Assembly: GCA_036346375.1 (NCBI GenBank)
Contig: CM070517.1
Span: 8,845,161 to 8,909,160, forward strand
Direction: 5' to 3'
Length of the DNA: 64,000 bases
Source of the DNA: Guadua angustifolia
Taxonomy: Eukaryota; Streptophyta; Magnoliopsida; Poales; Poaceae
In this document: piece after piece, positions 59,374 to 64,000 of the stretch
Layout of the letters: every line of letters starts with the position of its first letter
Numbering within the stretch: the stretch's first letter is position 1
Translations under genes and position numbers: made by a program
Notes under the pieces: model-generated
The model's database searches: none
The model's input: the letters and a program-made list of their open reading frames with translations, nothing else
What the model was told of the DNA's origin: nothing

Positions 59374-59706
59374 TTAATGTGCATCCTTGGCTTGAATTAT
59401 CTTCATAGGCTTGAACCTGAGCACAAGAAGCACACTTGATTTAGGCAGTATATAATTCTCATTAATAACAATATTAGACTCAATTAGGAGAGCATTCACC
59501 TCTTGCTCTACTTGCTTGGCTTGGTTCCTTGTGATAGGTCCCAAATAAGCCTCTTTTGTGGAAGGTTCAACTTGTACCCATGTAGAATCATCCTGTGGAG
59601 GAGATGATGAATATGGTGAACTAGAGATGTCCTCATCATTCATGCTGAGGTTTTGTGCTAAGGTTTTTTTTACTCTCTTATATATGTTGTACCTAGTCTT
59701 GTTCAA
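59374..59706 (-). pseudogene. possible gypsy polyprotein C-terminal fragment
   Basis: A 110-codon minus-strand frame includes LGPITRNQAKQVEQEVNALL and YILPKSSVLLVLRF. Wording of the form GP(I/T)TR-x-AK...EVN-LL and ILPKS is what I recall at the C-terminal end of some plant gypsy polyproteins. There is no catalytic domain to confirm it and no LTR alongside. Confidence 0.4.
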
Positions 59707-59969
59707 CCCAGTGCTGCAGGTTTGTAGAGGTTCTGCTACTCGTGTTCTTTACTAAGCCCTATTTTGCAACGTATTATTTTGTTCGTAAACCCTACTGTTT
59801 GCTTGCATGATCTTAATCAAATTACAACCCATAGGAGGAATGTTGGTTTATCTTAATCAAATGACAAAATTATGATTAACATATAATTCCATTGTGATAC
59901 AAAATTGTTGTGCTCTATAGATTATTACAAGCTCCATGTTGAGTATGCATATACAAGAACAAGGATGAA

Positions 59970-60203
59970 GGCCCTGTTTAGTAGAGCTCTAGATCCCAGC
60001 TCCACCTGAAATCTGAAACTTGTAGGCTAAAATAAAGTGAATTCAGTTTATATTTTTAGTCTAAAAAGTAAACAAGATGATCCATCTAAACACTCTTAAT
60101 GTACTCATTACTTCAGCTCCATGGATCTGGTGGAGCTAGGAATACCTAGCTCCACTAGATCCACGGATCTCATAGAGCTAGAGTTGTACCAAACACAGTC
60201 GAC
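59970..60203. mobile_element. MITE-like element, about 230 bp
   Basis: The left end GGCCCTGTTTAGTAGAGCTC and the reverse of the right end (TGTGTTTGGTACAACTCTAG) are imperfect inverted repeats. A central palindrome TGGAGCTAGG / CCTAGCTCCA lies at about 60131-60155. It is non-coding. Target duplication is not clear, so superfamily (hAT or Harbinger) is open. Confidence 0.5.
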
Positions 60204-61297
60204 ATAATAGTGTTCTTAAGCGTGCAAATTTGGTTAGATCATTGCACTAGTCCTGAACATACAAGTTTTTTGCTCAAGTTAACCAAAACAAACTAGTTAG
60301 GTAACCTTTTTTCTTTCTAATATAGTAATAGATAACCTTGGTTAATCATCTCACAAACAATTCTTTGATTTTGCTAACATAGTTGATATATACTTTATTA
60401 TGAACTAGCCTATGACACAAATGATTCTTTCTATTTACCTATCCAATTTTGTGGAGGGCATTTTTCTAAAACTTTGCTACTTGTTATTGGCCAAGATAGC
60501 TCATTGAAATTTGAAATCTTGTTTGTATATTGCCTTTTCACCAAATGAGTGTAGATTGCACATTAGCCCTTAGTATTGATTTATCTTTTGTAGTTTCTAA
60601 GTTTTGACATTTGAGATCAAGGTCTCTGTGGACCTGGGCAACTCTCCTAATGTTAGGTCTGTTCCTTTTTAATTTGCTAACATCTACTACCTCCGATATG
60701 TTTCTTTGTAATCAAGAACCATCTGATTGTACATATGGTTTTGTTTCCATTATAAGTTACATTTGTGATGTTCTAAATAAGGAAAGATCTATTTACAGTT
60801 TTACATAATTACATAAATGAACTCTGCAGGATTTCCATCCAATACACCCATAATAGTTTTTAATGAAAATTTTGCTACATTTACTCACTGTAGATCAAAA
60901 TAACTCACTATGAAAATCTTGCTGATAGAAAAGAATGGAACATTAGATAGATTTGCTTGTTTTCCTTATGTTTTTAACTTCATGATTTGCACAAGATAAC
61001 TTGGTGCTGCACCATGTAAATAGCATGCACTCCTTGTAATATGAAATTAATTTGCTAAGGTTTTGTTTCCACTGATCTAGAGAACACCCCATGTTAGGCA
61101 CATTATAACTTAGTAGTATAGCTTACACTCTTTGAAATTTCTATTTAGCTTGTGCTAGAGAATTGATCTTTATGTGGTTGCCAACATAAAAATTTGAACC
61201 AGATAGTTCTAGCAATGCCTGTGTGAAAGACTACTGATACTTAAGTGTATGGGAAGGCTTCACAAGTTGGCCAATCTTTGTTCTGCTAGAGGCATAC
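60204..61297. other. unassigned AT-rich DNA
   Basis: No recognisable gene or repeat edge. The texture (TTTCTAAGTTTTGACATTTG, ACTCTGCAGGATTTCC) is intron-like, so a decayed or captured gene segment is possible, but no conserved exon is seen. Confidence 0.25.
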
Positions 61298-61755
61298 TGT
61301 CGACGTTTGTTGTCAGCAATAATGATTATGGGGCTAGGCGCTAGATCCAAACTCGATGGTAACACAAGATAGGGGTTTATATAGGTTCAGGCCCTCACGG
61401 AAGAGGTAATACCCTAGTCCTGTGCTCTGGGATTTGATATTGTTGTGGATGTTGTGGTCTGATGTCTCTTGCTAGGGTCCCCCGCCCCCCTTATATAGTG
61501 GAGGGGCACGGATACAAGGAAGAGTCCTAGTCGGTTACAAGGTGGAGATCATATCCCTAACTGATTAAGTTAATATCCGGGATTACAATCGAATCATTCC
61601 TGGTCACGGTTAGTTACTATCTTCAGGCCTTCCTTATTGGATATGGCGGTTGCAGTCCAGGTGGTGCCCGTCTTTGAGTTTCTGGCTCGACCCCACCCCT
61701 CTTGGGTGGTCCTTGCGGCCCGCCATGCAGATACCCGGGGTCCATGTACTCCACA
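61298..61755 (-). repeat. 3' LTR of a gypsy element (458 bp)
   Basis: On the minus strand it starts TGTGGAGTACATGG and ends AACGTCGACA. It is preceded by a CGAGGGCTAC purine-rich tract, the grass gypsy 3' LTR junction. A minus-strand CTATATAAGGGG promoter box lies near 61490. The element body would extend to the right and is cut at 63430. Confidence 0.6.
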
Positions 61756-62550
61756 GTAGCCCTCGAGTGCTTTGCGATCGAGTTGCCGCCTTTCTGGTCG
61801 CATCCCAACCAAGTCATGCTTCATGCCAAGTGCTGCTTCCAGTTCTTGGCACAGCTTCCCGACTACTTTTCTTTCCATGGCGAGTGCTCTGCTGTAGGCA
61901 AAGAGATCATGAAGGACTCAATAGAGCTCCACACTTTGAATATTCCGAGTAGTACCCAGCCCAATCATTAGGATACTGGCAGTCGGCCTAGCCTAGGGCG
62001 TACTATTGTTTAAATAGGCTTGGTTGAGTGGTACCTACACCCGACTATCGCGGTGTACAGCTGGCGGCCCTTCATGGGGCGTACCCTCGAAATCAACTCG
62101 TGATATCCGATTCTGACTTGTGCGGTAACTGGCAGTTGACCCAACATGGGGCATATTATGAGAAAACATTTAAATTTGGTTTGGAAGGTACCCAAATCCT
62201 GCATGACACAAGGACTAGCGGTCGGCTAGTCATGGGGCGTACCATATCCCAAACTATGTTTGGCTGAGTACTGTACCCAAGCGTCCGGTGCACAGCTGGC
62301 AGCTATTTTAGAGCATACCCTCGAAACCTGGGTCAGGCCCAAACGTTATGCGGAAGTCAAAACGCTCTTCCCGCTCAAGGCGAAATCCAGCACCGCTCCC
62401 TTCAAATATGAGACTTAATGCGAGCAAAGGGTTTTACCCTCCACTACGCACACTTGCCTCTTCGTCTTCTGAATTCGCAGCGTGTTCCGCCGCTAGGGTT
62501 AGCCACCCCCGCACTCCAAATCCCATGCCACTGCCTCCATCTGCGCCGAA
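61756..62550. other. gypsy interior with repeated GGGGCGTACC words
   Basis: The phrase ATGGGGCGTACC and close forms recur at about 62075, 62150 and 62232 amid CAGCTGGCGGC / CAGCTGGCAGC text. This is a non-coding region between the antisense ORF and the 3' LTR and could act as leader or promoter of the antisense ORF. Confidence 0.4.
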
Positions 62551-63429
62551 GATGTCTTCTTCCCCCTCCAAGGATGCCTCCACGCCATCCTCAGTCAGGG
62601 ATTGGGCTACCTCGGTGATGACGGAGGAGCGCCTGGAGGAGATGGTCGCCGCCAAAGTTCTCTCGGCATTGGAGTTGATTTCTGGGTGCCCAGCGGTGGG
62701 TGAATCTTCTCCTACTCAATCTAAGGAGATTGTTGTTTTCAAATCCTTTTTCTAGCGTGGGTTTGGCCTCCTTGCCTGCGCTTTCCTTCATGGTCTTCTC
62801 AATTTTTATAAGATTGAGTTGATTCATTTGAACCCCAATTTCATCCTGCAAATTTCCATCTTTGTCCATCTTTGAGAGGCTTTCATCGGCATTTCCCCCA
62901 CTTTAATCTCTTTCATCAGCTTTTTCTTCTCAAACCCTATCCGAGCAAGAGCGCCCCAAGGTGATTGGGGGTGTCGGCTTCCAATTACGGCGGACTAAAG
63001 AAGTCCTATTTCTCTATCCCTTTCAAAACCTCCAATAAGGGTTGGCACCAGGAATGGTTTTATTGTGCTAATCCCGATCCCTTTCTTCCTTCTTTTGTTG
63101 GGCTCCTGCCCAAACTTTCTTTTTCTTGGGTCTCGGTTCCCTTAGATAGCGAAATGGAGCAAGTCTAGGAGCTCTGGAAATAATCCATAAGCTAAACGAG
63201 GAGGGCCTAGTTGGAGTTGGGATAATCGTTAGCTTCACCACCCACCGAGTGCAGCCCCTCAAGGAGCGAGTCCACCTGGGGTTCGAATATAGAGGTGAAT
63301 CCGACCCCACTTGGGAAGTACCTGAGCCAGTCCCGAATGAAGTTTTGTTCGATCGACTGGGTGACGTCTTCACCCCAAGAACCCAAATCAACAACGTGGG
63401 GTGCCCAAAGCCCATCAACGTGACGCGTC
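62551..63429 (+). pseudogene. antisense gypsy-type transposase-domain ORF (PF04195-like)
   Basis: From ATG 62551 the frame reads MSSSPSKDASTPSSVRDWAT, then VVFKSFF, a stop, then RGFGLLACAFLHGLLNFYKI and IELIHLNPNFILQISIFVHL. GWHQEWFYC follows in another frame, then EEGLVGVGI and THRVQPLKERVHLGFEYRG and ESDPTWEVPEP. This order matches the 'putative gypsy type transposon' domain found antisense within grass gypsy elements. It runs opposite to the LTR at 61298-61755. At least two stops and two frame changes make it a pseudogene, and it is cut at 63430 by a BARE-like LTR. Confidence 0.65.
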
Positions 63430-64000
63430 TGTTAGTGATATGCCCTAGAGGCGATCATGTGAGATGATTGTATCATATGTCTATGTTCATGTACTTATTA
63501 GTTCCATGAATAAATGTCACTCCTTTGTTCATTGAGTATGACTTAATTGTGAAACACATTGGTTATATGATATTATTCTAAACGATCCCTGGTCACATAT
63601 CATTATGTGGGACAATAGTGATCTGACCAGCACATGTATTGATTGATGGTAATGTTTCACATACCGTAGATATGGAGATATCAAATCAATAATGTGGGCA
63701 CATGTTAGAGACACTGATGAGATTGTTATCTTAGAAGTGCCATCAGGGTGTAGACTCGAGTGGTATACCTATACGATCCTTTGACCTGATATTCTTATTG
63801 ATTCTTAGCATGTGTAATTGTATACTTTGGGGCTATCAAACGCTTCTCCGTAGCAGGGGAGTTATAAAGGTAGCTTACGGGTATGCCATGAAACATGACG
63901 TGAGATATAAGAGACCAAGATGGAATTTGCCCCTCCTTGATAACGGGAGAGATATCTCTGGGCCCCTTGGTGTGGATGGATAAGGAAAAGTGCATGGCCA
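63430..64000 (+). repeat. BARE/Angela-type copia LTR, cut by window end
   Basis: It starts TGTTAGTGATATGCCCTAGA, a variant of the BARE LTR start, and carries the family text GACTTAATTGTGAAACACATT and CATGTTAGAGACACTGATGA. It interrupts the antisense ORF. Whether a full element or a solo LTR follows cannot be seen. Confidence 0.75.

Overview
The window is plant nuclear DNA, almost certainly from a grass (Poaceae). The evidence is one GT-AG intron-split gene with a GC-rich first exon, and a dense mosaic of typical grass repeats: BARE/Angela-type, SIRE-type and other copia LTRs, Tat-type gypsy elements, CACTA and hAT elements, Tourist-like MITEs and a Mutator-like foldback. No rRNA, tRNA, CRISPR or bacterial operon structure is visible. 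The species cannot be fixed from the sequence alone.

Only one well-supported host gene is present, on the + strand at 23474-28742. Its six exons encode a 355-aa STK16-like protein kinase fold. All splice sites are intact and the N-terminal lipidation motif is kept, but the catalytic Asp (HNG for HND/HRD), the DFG glycine (DFE) and the glycine-rich loop are altered. It therefore reads as a pseudokinase, or as a very recent pseudogene.

Left of the gene (1-23.4 kb) is a nested transposon pile. A minus-strand copia remnant (LTR 1725-3906, pol tail to about 9270) was invaded by a TSD-flanked gypsy-type element (4043-7094). Next to it a plus-strand copia (9320-21868) is split by a 9-kb hAT element (11389-20407, 8-bp TSD). 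The hAT carries a broken transposase, a MITE and a CACTA element (16089-20170). The CACTA holds a BARE-like LTR and a captured piece of an XH-domain (FDM/IDN2-like) gene. A GC-rich 228-bp tandem duplication and AT-rich transposon-like DNA sit directly upstream of the gene.

Right of the gene, a decayed autonomous-type CACTA (about 29515-34221, minus strand) holds TNP2 and Ulp1-like protease remnants. Then come a probable LTR (34329-37413), a tandem array of hairpin elements (37712-38665, 43173-44240, 45221-45508), and solo LTRs with target-site duplications at 38692-42282, 42299-43167 (imperfect TSD) and 45935-47636. A 980-bp near-perfect foldback element with a 9-bp TSD lies at 44241-45220.

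From about 50.1 to 59.1 kb lies a minus-strand Tat-type gypsy (gag, protease, RT, RNase H, integrase zinc finger), broken by two solo LTRs (51350-52282 and 55266-58493). The second is a 3.2-kb SIRE-like LTR that contains an unusual series of short hairpins sharing an ACACA loop. The window ends with a gypsy 3' LTR (61298-61755), an antisense gypsy-type transposase-domain ORF (62551-63429) and the start of a second BARE-like LTR at 63430. All family names come from motif recognition; no database search was possible.
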